Positions 48,752 to 58,098 of a stretch of 64,000 nucleotides of DNA are shown here, one piece after another. Below the pieces are notes generated by a model. That model had not been told where the DNA came from. It saw only the letters and a program-made list of their open reading frames with translations, and searched no databases. Numbering within the stretch: the first letter of the stretch is position 1; the number at the start of each line of letters is the position of its first letter. Both the position numbers and the translations under genes were made by a program. Location: NCBI RefSeq assembly GCF_042852765.1, contig NZ_AP031414.1. One strand, 5' to 3'. Source of the stretch: Schaedlerella glycyrrhizinilytica_A. GTDB taxonomy: Bacteria > Bacillota > Clostridia > Lachnospirales > Lachnospiraceae.

Positions 48752-49849
48752 GTGACAGATTTGAAGAACGGAAGAGGAAAGTGTTGGAAGAAAACGGCAG
48801 TTTTTGTAACTCTTTTGGTCGGTGTTTTCTTTTCGGCCATGCAAAGCAATGGGCGCGAGGATAAACGGAATGAGGAAGCGGTCAGCACCGGGAGCACCGG
48901 AGAAAATACGGTTCTGGTGGGCGGAATGCCGGTGGGGATTTATATGGAGACGGATGGGATCCTTGTGTTGGATACCCAGGAGATCGAGGGCGAGGACGGT
49001 GAGAAATATGAACCCGCGAGACACCTTGTACATGCCGGCGATTACATTGTCGGGATCAATGAGCGTGCAGTGGAATGTAAAAAAGATCTGACAGAAGAAC
49101 TGGCAGATTTGAAGCAGGAGGAAGTCGTGTTAAAACTGCGGCGCGGTACGGAAGAGCTGGAGGTTAAAATGGATGCTGTGAAATGTGCGGGATCGGATCA
49201 TAAACTTGGAATCTGGATCCGGGATAATGTACAGGGATTGGGAACGATCACATTTTTGACCGGAAACAGTAAATTTGGCGCTTTGGGACATGGAATCCAC
49301 GATGCAGATACAAGTGTGTTGATGGATATCGGAGGAGGAAGCCTTTATAAGACGAGTATCCGGTCCATTCTGAAAGGAGAAAACGGTATGCCGGGCAGTA
49401 TGGAGGGAATGATCGTGTACAACCGCTACAACCGTCTGGGGACTGTCGAAAAAAATACGGAAATGGGAATTTATGGGACGATCGAAGAAATTGACGCTTT
49501 ATTTGAGGAACAGATTCCCGTTCAGGTGGCGGAAAAAGAGGAAATCCATACGGGAGATGCGACGATCCGCTGCTGTCTTGGTGAGGAGGTGCGGGAATAT
49601 GGCATTCAGATCACGGAGGTGGATCCCAATGCGAAAGAGGAAAATAAAGGGATCGTTCTTGAAGTGATGGATCCGGAATTGATGGATGAAACCGGCGGGA
49701 TCATTCAGGGAATGTCAGGATCTCCGATTCTTCAGGATGGAAAACTGATCGGCGCGGTAACCCATGTGTTTGTCAACGATCCGACAAAAGGATACGGGAT
49801 TTTTGCGGAGACGATGCTGGAGACAGTATGTGACGGTCAGGAAAGTTGA
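48752..49849 (+). CDS. spoIVB: SpoIVB serine peptidase
   Basis: Forespore-secreted S55 peptidase that activates the sigma-K (and in clostridia related) checkpoint. 365 residues: N-terminal membrane helix (KTAVFVTLLVGVFFSAM), a PDZ domain (about 60-150, LVHAGDYIVGINERAVECKK), and the peptidase domain with the histidine in GALGHGIHDADTS and the nucleophile in GGIIQGMSGSPILQDGK. I chose the GTG at 48752, with GGAG 7 nt upstream; a TTG nine bases later is the alternative. An in-frame start inside the repeat is rejected. Confidence 0.92.
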   Translation: MTDLKNGRGKCWKKTAVFVTLLVGVFFSAMQSNGREDKRNEEAVSTGSTGENTVLVGGMPVGIYMETDGILVLDTQEIEGEDGEKYEPARHLVHAGDYIVGINERAVECKKDLTEELADLKQEEVVLKLRRGTEELEVKMDAVKCAGSDHKLGIWIRDNVQGLGTITFLTGNSKFGALGHGIHDADTSVLMDIGGGSLYKTSIRSILKGENGMPGSMEGMIVYNRYNRLGTVEKNTEMGIYGTIEEIDALFEEQIPVQVAEKEEIHTGDATIRCCLGEEVREYGIQITEVDPNAKEENKGIVLEVMDPELMDETGGIIQGMSGSPILQDGKLIGAVTHVFVNDPTKGYGIFAETMLETVCDGQES

Positions 49850-49963
49850 TAAGATCTGTGGGAAAACTGACAAAAACTGGAAAGAATCGATTTACAAAAT
49901 AATGCATTTTTATACAGATCAAAGGCGGGCGGATGAAAAAAGAAAAGACCTTTTTCTTTGAAA

Positions 49964-50001
49964 TCGTCGAAAGCATTTGATTTCGGGGGCTTTCTGTCGA
50001 A
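49964..50001 (+). promoter_or_regulatory. Two 0A-box-like sites upstream of spo0A
   Basis: TGTCGAA at 49995-50001 is a perfect match to the core 0A box, and CGTCGAA at 49965-49971 differs at one base. They are spaced 30 bp, about three helical turns, and lie upstream of the -35 element, consistent with Spo0A autoregulation. Between the second box and the promoter is a dyad AAGGGG/CCCCTT (50002-50022). Confidence 0.65.
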
Positions 50002-50020
50002 AAGGGGCGCAAAGATCCCC

Positions 50021-50049
50021 TTGCTTCCTTTCAGGGAGACCGATATAAT
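50021..50049 (+). promoter_or_regulatory. Promoter of spo0A
   Basis: TTGCTT and a perfect TATAAT with 17-nt spacing, 59 nt before the ATG. The AGGGAG between them could also be read as part of a sigma-H type -35, but no GAAT -10 was seen at the right distance. Confidence 0.7.
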
Positions 50050-50108
50050 AAGCTAGGTGGCGGTTCTCGAATCAAACTGCTATTCAATTGGGAGGAGAGA
50101 GTATAAAA

Positions 50109-50900
50109 ATGGAGCAGTTAAATGTGGCGATCGCTGACGATAATGAAAGAATTTTGGATATGTTGGAAGAAGTGATCAACATGGATAAAGAACTTCATGT
50201 AGTTGGCAAGGCGAAAAATGGGGAAGAAATGTATCGGATCATCAAGAACAAACAGCCGGATGTTGTCCTGTTGGATCTGATCATGCCGAAAATGGACGGT
50301 CTGACGGTGATGGATCATGTCAGCCATGACAAAACGATGATGAAGCAGCCCTATTTTATTGTCGTAACAGCGGTCGGTCAGGAGAGGATTACGGAAGACG
50401 CCTTTAATAAGGGTGCGAATTACTATATTATGAAACCATTTAATAACGAAGTACTTTTGGACCGGATAAAAACAGTCAGGAAAGTGTACAGAAGCCATGA
50501 CAGAAGAACGGAGGATGTGTTGGATCATAACCCGGCGAAGAGGGAGGAAAGTCTGGAGAACCGTGTGACCGATATGCTACATGAGATCGGGATCCCGGCG
50601 CATATCAAAGGATATCATTATCTTCGGGATGCGATCATGATGGCGGTCGAAGATATGGATGTGCTGAATGCGATCACGAAGATCTTATATCCTACGGTAG
50701 CGAAAAAGTATCAGACAACATCGAGCCGGGTGGAACGGGCGATCCGCCATGCCATCGAAGTCGCATGGAGCAGAGGGAAACTGGATACGTTGGATGAGTT
50801 GTTCGGATATACAGTCAGCAATGGAAAAGGAAAACCGACAAATTCCGAGTTTATCGCACTGATCGCGGATACGATCCAGTTGGAGTACAAACACCGCTGA
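50109..50900 (+). CDS. spo0A: Sporulation transcription factor Spo0A
   Basis: Response regulator and master switch of sporulation. 263 residues: receiver domain with the acidic pocket (AIADDNERI), the phosphorylated aspartate in VVLLDLIMPKMDG, T in VVTAVGQ and K in YYIMKPF. A linker is followed by the Spo0A C-terminal DNA-binding domain (VTDMLHEIGIPAHIKGYHYLRDAI ... KYQTTSSRVERAIRHAIEVAW). The ATG at 50109 has GGGAGGAG upstream; an in-frame TTG 21 nt earlier overlaps it. Usual place after recN-spoIVB. Confidence 0.97.
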   Translation: MEQLNVAIADDNERILDMLEEVINMDKELHVVGKAKNGEEMYRIIKNKQPDVVLLDLIMPKMDGLTVMDHVSHDKTMMKQPYFIVVTAVGQERITEDAFNKGANYYIMKPFNNEVLLDRIKTVRKVYRSHDRRTEDVLDHNPAKREESLENRVTDMLHEIGIPAHIKGYHYLRDAIMMAVEDMDVLNAITKILYPTVAKKYQTTSSRVERAIRHAIEVAWSRGKLDTLDELFGYTVSNGKGKPTNSEFIALIADTIQLEYKHR

Positions 50901-50959
50901 CCGAATGCGTTCCCGAGCACGACATCGGCAGAATAACGTGAGCGGATGGGAATTAATTC

Positions 50960-50988
50960 TTTTCAAGTACCTGAAAATGAGGTATAAT
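50960..50988 (+). promoter_or_regulatory. Promoter of glgA
   Basis: TTTTCA and a perfect TATAAT with 17-nt spacing, 50 nt before the ATG. Confidence 0.6.
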
Positions 50989-51038
50989 AACAGACAAGAA
51001 TGATTGCTGGAGAAATAAGAAAGTGGAGGGTTTGTCTT

Positions 51039-52487
51039 ATGAAAAATATTTTATTTGCTTCTTCAGAATGTGTCCCGTTTATAAAAACCGGTGGTCTTGC
51101 GGATGTGGTCGGTTCTCTGCCGAAGTATTTTGATAAATCGTCATACGATGTCCGGGTTGTCCTGCCAAAGTATAACTGCATGTACCAGAAGTGGAAAGAC
51201 ATGATGCAGTATGTCGATCATTTCTATATGAATCTTGCGGGGGAAGACCGTTATGTTGGAATTTTAACATGTGAATATGATGGGATTACGTTTTATTTTA
51301 TTGACAATGAATATTATTTCAACGGCTTTGCACCTTATGACGGAGATCCGAGATGGAATATCGAGAAATTTGCGTTTTTCTCAAAAGCGGTTTTGAGCAT
51401 CCTGCCGGTGATCGGTTTCCGTCCGGAATTGATCCACTGTCATGATTGGCAGACCGGACTGATCCCGGTTTATCTGGATAATTTTCGCTATCTCGGTGAA
51501 TATTACCGCGGCATCAAGACTGTGATGACAATACATAACCTGAAATTCCAGGGCGTATGGGATAAAGAGACGGTGCGTCAGATCACCGGACTTCCGGATT
51601 ATTATTTTGTACCGGACAAAATGGAAGCATACAAAGATGCCAACCTTTTGAAAGGCGGCATCGTTTATGCGGATAAGGTGACGACCGTGAGCCAGACGTA
51701 TGCGGAGGAGATCAAAACACCATTTTATGGGGAAGCACTGGACGGACTGATGAATGCCCGGGCAAATGATCTGTGCGGGATCGTCAATGGCCTGGATTAT
51801 GAACAGTGGAGTCCGTCCAAAGACGGAAAGATCGTGAAGAACTTCTCTGTGGAAAATTTCCGGAAGAACAAACCGGTCAACAAAGCAGCGCTGCAGGAAG
51901 AACTTGGACTTGAGAAGAATCCGAAAGTGATGATGATCGGGATGATTTCGAGACTGACCGATCAGAAAGGATTTGATCTGGTTGATTATGTGATGGATGA
52001 ATTGTGTCAGGATGCGGTTCAGATCGTGGTACTTGGAACCGGAGATGCAAAATATGAGAACATGTTCCGGCATTTTGCGTGGAAGTATTCCGGAAAAGTG
52101 TCTGCGAACATCTTTTACTCGGATGAACTTTCACATAAGATCTACGCTTCCGTGGATGCGTTCTTGATGCCGTCTCTGTTTGAACCATGCGGACTCAGCC
52201 AGTTGATGAGCCTCCGTTACGGAACGATCCCGATCGTCCGTGAGACCGGAGGATTAAAAGACACGGTAGAGCCTTATAATGAATTTGAAAAGACCGGAAC
52301 GGGATTTAGTTTTGCAAATTACAATGCGCATGAGATGCTGAATACCGTCCGTTATGCCGAGAAGATCTACTATGATAAAAAACGGGATTGGAACAAGATC
52401 GTGGAACGGGCGATGAATGCAGATTTTTCATGGAAGAATTCTGCGGGACAGTACCAGAATCTATACAAAAGCTTGATTGGAGAATAA
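51039..52487 (+). CDS. glgA: Glycogen synthase (ADP-glucose)
   Basis: GT5 glycosyltransferase that extends alpha-1,4-glucan from ADP-glucose. 482 residues with the substrate-binding motif KTGGLADVVGSLP near the N-terminus, HDWQTGLIPVYL, ISRLTDQKGFDLV and the C-terminal SLFEPCGLSQLMSLRYG...ETGGLKDTV. The ATG at 51039 has GGAGG 9 nt upstream. No other glg genes are adjacent. metF begins only 6 nt after its stop, so they may be co-transcribed although functionally unrelated. Confidence 0.95.
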   Translation: MKNILFASSECVPFIKTGGLADVVGSLPKYFDKSSYDVRVVLPKYNCMYQKWKDMMQYVDHFYMNLAGEDRYVGILTCEYDGITFYFIDNEYYFNGFAPYDGDPRWNIEKFAFFSKAVLSILPVIGFRPELIHCHDWQTGLIPVYLDNFRYLGEYYRGIKTVMTIHNLKFQGVWDKETVRQITGLPDYYFVPDKMEAYKDANLLKGGIVYADKVTTVSQTYAEEIKTPFYGEALDGLMNARANDLCGIVNGLDYEQWSPSKDGKIVKNFSVENFRKNKPVNKAALQEELGLEKNPKVMMIGMISRLTDQKGFDLVDYVMDELCQDAVQIVVLGTGDAKYENMFRHFAWKYSGKVSANIFYSDELSHKIYASVDAFLMPSLFEPCGLSQLMSLRYGTIPIVRETGGLKDTVEPYNEFEKTGTGFSFANYNAHEMLNTVRYAEKIYYDKKRDWNKIVERAMNADFSWKNSAGQYQNLYKSLIGE

Positions 52488-52493
52488 GACAAG

Positions 52494-53363
52494 ATGAAGA
52501 TAATTGACAGACTACTTGAAGACAAAATACATATTTCTTTTGAGGTGTTTCCACCGAAGACAGACGCAGGATATGAGAAAGTGCGCAGCGCCACAGAGCA
52601 GATCGCGGGACTGCATCCATCTTATATCAGCGTGACTTATGGAGCAGGCGGCGGCACAAGCAAGAATACGGCGAAGATCGCTTCGTATATTCGGGATGAA
52701 CTGGGAGTGGAGAGTCTTGCCCATCTGACTTGCGCATCCTCAACAAAAGCAGAAGTGCAGACTGTGATCGAGAATTTAAAAGCGTTGGGGATCGAGAACA
52801 TCCTGGCGCTTCGGGGAGACATTCCGGAGGGAATGGTCTTTCCATCGGAAGACCGGTATCACTATGCGTACGAACTGGTAGAGGCGATTCGGCGATCGGG
52901 CGACTTTTGCATCGGAGCAGCCTGTTATCCGGAGGGACATGTGGAAAATGAACACAAAGAGGATGATATCAAGTTTTTGAAGCAGAAAGTGGACAGCGGC
53001 GTTGATTTTCTGACAACCCAGATGTTTTTTGACAACGATATCCATTATAATTTTCTTTATCGGATCCGGGAGGCGGGGATCACTGTTCCGGTACTTCCGG
53101 GGATCATGCCGATCACAAGCGCGGCGCAGATGAAGCGGAGTCAGGAATTGTCCGGCACTGTGTTCCCGAGACGTTTTCTCGCGATGCTGGATCGTTTTGG
53201 AGACCATCCGAAAGCGATGGAGCAGGCAGGAATCGCGTATGCGACAGACCAGATCATCGATCTGCTTGCAAACGGGGTGAAGAATATTCACATTTATTCG
53301 ATGAACAAGCCGCATATTGCGGCAAAGATCATGGAAAACCTCTCCGAGGTGATCCAATGCTAG
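52494..53363 (+). CDS. metF: Methylenetetrahydrofolate reductase
   Basis: FAD-dependent TIM-barrel enzyme interconverting 5,10-methylene- and 5-methyl-tetrahydrofolate. 289 residues with SFEVFPPKTDAGYEK, SVTYGAGGG, LRGDIPEG, FLTTQMFFDNDIHYNF and the C-terminal NGVKNIHIYSMNKP. It provides the methyl donor for the methionine synthase encoded two genes on and overlaps the next gene by 7 nt. Confidence 0.95.
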   Translation: MKIIDRLLEDKIHISFEVFPPKTDAGYEKVRSATEQIAGLHPSYISVTYGAGGGTSKNTAKIASYIRDELGVESLAHLTCASSTKAEVQTVIENLKALGIENILALRGDIPEGMVFPSEDRYHYAYELVEAIRRSGDFCIGAACYPEGHVENEHKEDDIKFLKQKVDSGVDFLTTQMFFDNDIHYNFLYRIREAGITVPVLPGIMPITSAAQMKRSQELSGTVFPRRFLAMLDRFGDHPKAMEQAGIAYATDQIIDLLANGVKNIHIYSMNKPHIAAKIMENLSEVIQC

Positions 53364-54025
53364 AAACCGGGAACAAAGAAATGCTGAAAAGGGAAGCAGT
53401 TCGTTATCTCGGATATGGAAGACATGCGGTAGATGAACAGACATCAGCCCTGATTGACCGATCATTTTCTGATCTGCAGTCGGTGGTGAATCGAAAATCC
53501 ATCTATCGCTTCTTTGATTTAGAGTGGATCGATCCGGAACACGTCTGCTTTGGAAATGTGCATGTAACAAGTAAAAGTCTGGGACGTAACTTGCGGGGGT
53601 GTGAGAAAATCGTTCTGTTTGGTGCAACGCTCGGAATCGGCGTGGATCAGCTGATCCGGCGGAAATCATTGACAGACATGGCAGATGCCGTTGTTCTGCA
53701 GGCTTGTGCTGCCGCGCTTCTGGAAGAGTATTGCGACATGTGTCAGGAGACGATCGCAGAAGAGCTGCGAAGTGGGGGATATTTTCTGCGTCCGAGGTTT
53801 AGTCCCGGATATGGTGACTTTTCAATGGAACATCAGAAAAGTGTGATGCAGATTTTGGATTGTGCGAAAACGATCGGGCTTACAATGACGGACAGTTATA
53901 TGATGAGTCCGACAAAATCGGTAACTGCCGTGATCGGTGCGGGGACGTCGGACATCCGATGTCATACAAAAGGCTGTGAAGCCTGTGAGAAACAAGACTG
54001 TGTATATAGAAGGAATACAACATGA
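53357..54025 (+). CDS. Stand-alone methionine synthase reactivation protein (MetH activation domain)
   Basis: 222-residue protein homologous to the C-terminal activation domain of cobalamin-dependent methionine synthase, which binds S-adenosylmethionine to re-methylate oxidised cobalamin. Recognised by RPRFSPGYGDFSMEHQKSVMQIL, TDSYMMSPTKSVTAVIGAG and the cysteine-rich end CHTKGCEACEKQDCVY. In E. coli this domain is fused to MetH; here the downstream metH lacks it, so the two are a split enzyme. Overlaps both neighbours, indicating tight co-expression. Confidence 0.88.
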   Translation: MLETGNKEMLKREAVRYLGYGRHAVDEQTSALIDRSFSDLQSVVNRKSIYRFFDLEWIDPEHVCFGNVHVTSKSLGRNLRGCEKIVLFGATLGIGVDQLIRRKSLTDMADAVVLQACAAALLEEYCDMCQETIAEELRSGGYFLRPRFSPGYGDFSMEHQKSVMQILDCAKTIGLTMTDSYMMSPTKSVTAVIGAGTSDIRCHTKGCEACEKQDCVYRRNTT

Positions 54026-56493
54026 TAAGAGAAGACTTGAGAGAAAAACGATTATTTTTTGATGGCGGAATGGGAACGTTGCTGCAGGAAAAAGGACTGA
54101 AAGCCGGAGAACTCCCGGAAATCTGGAATCTGGAACATTCCGAAGAGGTGATCTCGATCCATCAGGCATATATTGAAGCGGGAAGCGATATCATATTGAC
54201 AAATACATTCGGAGCCAATGCGCTGAAATTCCACGATGGCGTGTATTCTTTGGAAGAAATCACCAAGACTGCTGTCGCACACGGAAAAGAAGCGGTGCGG
54301 CGGAGCGCGGGCGGCAGGAATGTATACGTGGCGCTGGATGTGGGACCGACCGGAAAGCTTTTAAAGCCAATGGGAGACCTTGCGTTTGAGGAGGCATATG
54401 AAGCATTCCGGGAAGTAATGCAGTACGGTGAGGAAGCAGGGGCAGACCTGATCCACATTGAAACGATGAGTGATACATATGAAATCAAGGCTGCTGTCCT
54501 TGCAGCGAAAGAGAATACCAATCTTCCGGTATTTGTGACCGCGGTGTTTGACGAACGGAAGAAGCTTTTGACCGGAGCGGATGTTCCTGCCTTTGTCAGT
54601 CTTTTGGAGGGATTGCGTGTAGATGCGCTTGGAATCAACTGCGGAATGGGACCGGAGCAGATGATTCCAATCCTTGAGGAACTCCAGCGGTATTCTTCCA
54701 CGCCGGTCATTGTGAAACCGAATGCGGGACTTCCAAAACAGCGGGATGGAGAGACTGTATTTGATGTGGAACCGGACGCATTTGCACAGACGATGCGAAA
54801 GATCGCCGGAAGCGGAGCGGCAGTGATCGGCGGATGCTGCGGAACAACGCCGGAACATATCCGTGCCATGACAGCGGTATGTCTTGAAATCCCTTATGAA
54901 CCTGCCGGGAAGAAAAATCTGACGATGGTTTCTTCTTACGGAAAGACCGTGATCTTCGGAGAGGAATCGAAGATCATAGGGGAGCGTATCAATCCGACCG
55001 GAAAGAAGAAGTTTAAACAGGCGCTTGTGGAGCGGGATATGGATTATATCTTAAGAGAGGGAATCCGTCAGGAGGACAACGGCGCGCATATTCTGGATGT
55101 CAATGTGGGGCTTCCGGACATTGACGAGGTTTCCATGATGAAAGAAGCGGTGACGGCTCTGCAGGGCGTGACAAGTCTTCCGCTTCAGATCGATACGGTC
55201 GATCCACGGGCGATGGAAGAGGCGCTTCGTGTTTACAATGGAAAACCGATGGTGAATTCGGTCAGCGGAAAACAGGAGTCGATGGATGCGGTATTTCCTC
55301 TGATCCAGAAATACGGCGGCGTTGTAGTAGGTCTGACACTGGACGAGACTGGGATTCCGGAGACGGCGGACGGCAGAGTGGAGATCGCGGAGAGAATACT
55401 GAAAGAAGCGGAAAAATATGGTATTGAGAAGAAAGATATCGTGATCGATGTGCTGGCGATGACGGTCAGTTCGGAACCGCAGGGAGCGATCGTTACTTTG
55501 GAAGCACTGCGGCGGGTGCGCAGAGAACTAGGAGTACATACTGTACTTGGGGTGTCCAATATTTCTTTTGGGCTTCCGTTCCGTCCGGTGATCAATGCGA
55601 ACTTTTATACGCTGGCGTTATATAACGGGCTGAGTGCGGGAATCATCAATCCCTCCTCGGAAGATATGATGCAGTCCTACGATGCGTATCATGCGCTGAT
55701 GGGGCTGGATGAGAACTGCAGCCGTTATGTCGCAAAATACGGTGCAAAGGCAGCAGCACAAAAAGAAGCCGCGCAAAGAGAAGCAGCGCAAAAAGCGATG
55801 ACACAGGAAACAGCGAAATCTTTAGGAAACGCAGTGCCCGGCGGAGAGAAAGGTGCGGAAATGCTGTCGGGAGAACTCACGCTGAAAACCGCGATCGAAC
55901 GCGGGCTGAAAGAAGAAGCGCCGCAGATGGCGGATGCATTGTTGAAGACAGAACAGCCATTGGAGATTATCAATACCTATCTGATTCCGGCTCTGGATCA
56001 TGTGGGAAAAGGATTTGAAGAGGGTACAGTCTTTCTACCGCAGCTTCTGATGAGTGCTGACGCGGCGAAAGCAGCGTTTGAAGTGCTGAAAGCCAAGATC
56101 GCTTCGGAAGAGTCCGGCACGGAGAAAAAAGAAAAGATCATTCTTGCGACCGTGAAAGGGGACATTCATGATATCGGAAAAAATATTGTGAAAGTATTGC
56201 TTGAAAATTACAGTTTCGACGTGATCGATCTCGGAAAAGACGTAGCTCCGGAATTGATCCTGCAAACGGCAAAAGAACAGGAAGTCCGGCTTGTCGGACT
56301 GAGCGCATTGATGACGACAACCGTGGCGAGTATGGAAGAGACGATACGGCTCTTGAAAAAAGAACTGCCGGAGTGTAAAATTATGGTCGGCGGTGCGGTT
56401 CTGAATCAGGAATACGCCGATATGATCGGGGCGGACTTTTATGGAAAAGACGCGATGAAATCGGTATATTATGCGCAGGAACTGCTTAAGTAG
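54022..56493 (+). CDS. metH: Cobalamin-dependent methionine synthase, without the activation domain
   Basis: Transfers the methyl group of methyltetrahydrofolate to homocysteine through cobalamin. 823 residues: homocysteine-binding barrel (about 1-290; zinc cysteines in GINCGMGPEQ and IGGCCGTTPEHI), pterin-binding barrel (about 315-570; GERINPTGKKKFK, LDVNVGLPDID), an Ala/Gln/Glu-rich linker (KAAAQKEAAQREAAQKAMTQ), the four-helix cap and the B12-binding Rossmann domain with the cobalt-ligand motif DIHDIGKN. It ends there, about 350 residues shorter than E. coli MetH; the missing domain is the preceding gene. Confidence 0.95.
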   Translation: MIREDLREKRLFFDGGMGTLLQEKGLKAGELPEIWNLEHSEEVISIHQAYIEAGSDIILTNTFGANALKFHDGVYSLEEITKTAVAHGKEAVRRSAGGRNVYVALDVGPTGKLLKPMGDLAFEEAYEAFREVMQYGEEAGADLIHIETMSDTYEIKAAVLAAKENTNLPVFVTAVFDERKKLLTGADVPAFVSLLEGLRVDALGINCGMGPEQMIPILEELQRYSSTPVIVKPNAGLPKQRDGETVFDVEPDAFAQTMRKIAGSGAAVIGGCCGTTPEHIRAMTAVCLEIPYEPAGKKNLTMVSSYGKTVIFGEESKIIGERINPTGKKKFKQALVERDMDYILREGIRQEDNGAHILDVNVGLPDIDEVSMMKEAVTALQGVTSLPLQIDTVDPRAMEEALRVYNGKPMVNSVSGKQESMDAVFPLIQKYGGVVVGLTLDETGIPETADGRVEIAERILKEAEKYGIEKKDIVIDVLAMTVSSEPQGAIVTLEALRRVRRELGVHTVLGVSNISFGLPFRPVINANFYTLALYNGLSAGIINPSSEDMMQSYDAYHALMGLDENCSRYVAKYGAKAAAQKEAAQREAAQKAMTQETAKSLGNAVPGGEKGAEMLSGELTLKTAIERGLKEEAPQMADALLKTEQPLEIINTYLIPALDHVGKGFEEGTVFLPQLLMSADAAKAAFEVLKAKIASEESGTEKKEKIILATVKGDIHDIGKNIVKVLLENYSFDVIDLGKDVAPELILQTAKEQEVRLVGLSALMTTTVASMEETIRLLKKELPECKIMVGGAVLNQEYADMIGADFYGKDAMKSVYYAQELLK

Positions 56494-56517
56494 AGCGAAA
56501 AACAGGAGGAGAACAAA

Positions 56518-58029
56518 ATGATGAGAGGATTGCAGACACCGGTACGCCAGATCCGCAGACAGGTGTTTACAAAGGTAGCAGAACTGGGATTTAAAGCGAA
56601 TGCAGAGACACTTCTGGATGATATGGAAGCGATCCCATATGAGATCGTCAATGACGATACGGAGAAATACAGAGAAAGTACATACCGTTCCAGAGCGATC
56701 GTAAGAGAACGGCTCCGTCTTGCGATGGGATTGTCACTGCGCCCGGAGAATAAGCCGGTGCACCTGACAGCCGGTGTGGAGGCAAGTAATATTTCCGAAA
56801 AATATTATGAGCCGCCGCTGATGCAGGTGATCCCGTCGGCATGTGAAAGCTGCGAGGAAAGAGGCTACGAAGTAAGCAATATGTGTAAAGGATGTCTTGC
56901 ACATCCGTGTCAGGAAGTCTGCCCGAAAGATGCGATTTCCTTTGTGAACGGGAAGTCTTATATCGATCAGACAAAATGTATCAAGTGCGGAAAATGTAAA
57001 TCGGTCTGTCCATATGACGCGATCGCAAAAAAGGAACGTCCATGTAAAAGTGCGTGCGGCGTCGGAGCGATCGTATCGGATCAATACGGTCGTGCCTATA
57101 TCGATCCGGAAAAATGTGTTTCCTGCGGTATGTGTATGGTGAGTTGTCCGTTCGGGGCAATTTCGGATAAATCACAGATCTTTCAGCTGGCGCGAGCGCT
57201 GACGGAAGGGGATCAGATCGTAGCCGAGATCGCACCGGCATTTGTCGGACAGTTCGGAGATAATATCACGCCGCGTAATATCAAAGCGGCGCTTCAGGAA
57301 CTGGGATTTTCAGAGGTATATGAGGTGGCGCTCGGAGCGGATATCGGAGCGATCGCGGAAGCGCATCATTATGTAGATAAAGTTGTGAGCGGAGAGCTGC
57401 CGTTTCTTCTGACATCCTGCTGTCCGTCCTGGGCAATGATGGCGAAGAAGTTCTTTCCGGAAATGATCGACCAGATTTCACAGGAATTGACGCCGATGGT
57501 TGCGACGGCCCGGACGATCAAGAAAGAACATCCGAATGCAAAAGTCGTCTTTATCGGACCTTGCGCGGCGAAGAAGCTGGAAGCGTCGAGAAGAACCGTG
57601 CGAAGCGATGTGGATTTTGTTGTGACTTATGAGGAACTGCAGGCGATGTTCGACGCGAAAGAGATCGACCTGAGCAAATATGAGGCAGAGTCTTCGTTCC
57701 ATGATGCGACCGGAGCCGGACGTGGTTACGGATGTGCCGGCGGAGTTGCCGAGGCGATCGAAAAATGTGTGAACGAATATTATCCGGATGTACAGGTGAA
57801 CATCGAGCATGCCGAGGGACTTGCCGAGTGCCGGAAGATATTAACGCTTGCGAAAGCCGGAAAGATGAACGGATGCCTGATCGAGGGAATGGGATGTCCG
57901 GGCGGTTGTATCGCAGGTGCGGGAACCAACATCCCGGTAGCGAAAGCGAAGAAGCTGCTTGCCAACTATGTCAAAAATTCTTCCACGGCAATTCCGGCGA
58001 AAGAGCTCGAAGAAATTGAATTGAAATAA
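56518..58029 (+). CDS. Monomeric [FeFe] hydrogenase (group B type)
   Basis: Iron-only hydrogenase, 503 residues. The N-terminal half has a cysteine-rich ferredoxin-like region with several CxxCxxC clusters (CESCEERGYEVSNMCKGC, CIKCGKCKSVCP, CVSCGMCMVSCP). The H-cluster domain carries the three signatures TSCCPSW (about 299-305, including the proton-relay cysteine), GPCAAKKLE (about 347) and EGMGCPGGCIAGAG (about 455). The L2 motif has Gly for the usual Met and L3 has AGAG for GGG, as in group B enzymes common in gut clostridia. No hydE/F/G maturases or partner subunits are in the window. Physiological direction is unknown; a redox-valve or sensory role is possible. Confidence 0.9.
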   Translation: MMRGLQTPVRQIRRQVFTKVAELGFKANAETLLDDMEAIPYEIVNDDTEKYRESTYRSRAIVRERLRLAMGLSLRPENKPVHLTAGVEASNISEKYYEPPLMQVIPSACESCEERGYEVSNMCKGCLAHPCQEVCPKDAISFVNGKSYIDQTKCIKCGKCKSVCPYDAIAKKERPCKSACGVGAIVSDQYGRAYIDPEKCVSCGMCMVSCPFGAISDKSQIFQLARALTEGDQIVAEIAPAFVGQFGDNITPRNIKAALQELGFSEVYEVALGADIGAIAEAHHYVDKVVSGELPFLLTSCCPSWAMMAKKFFPEMIDQISQELTPMVATARTIKKEHPNAKVVFIGPCAAKKLEASRRTVRSDVDFVVTYEELQAMFDAKEIDLSKYEAESSFHDATGAGRGYGCAGGVAEAIEKCVNEYYPDVQVNIEHAEGLAECRKILTLAKAGKMNGCLIEGMGCPGGCIAGAGTNIPVAKAKKLLANYVKNSSTAIPAKELEEIELK

Positions 58030-58035
58030 CATTTC

Positions 58036-58064
58036 TTTACAATTGGAAAGAGCTATGCTAAGAT
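58036..58064 (+). promoter_or_regulatory. Promoter of alaS
   Basis: TTTACA and TAAGAT with 17-nt spacing, 34 nt before the ATG. The short leader leaves no room for a T-box. Confidence 0.7.
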
Positions 58065-58098
58065 AAAGTTTAGGCAAAATTCAGGAGGAAGAAAAATC

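Noticed and set aside
52488..52493. SAM or other riboswitch before the metF-metH genes
   Set aside because: Only six bases separate glgA and metF, so there is no leader that could hold one.
58065..58098. T-box leader for alaS
   Set aside because: The promoter is only 34 nt before the start codon; there is no room for a T-box and no specifier or T-box sequence was seen.
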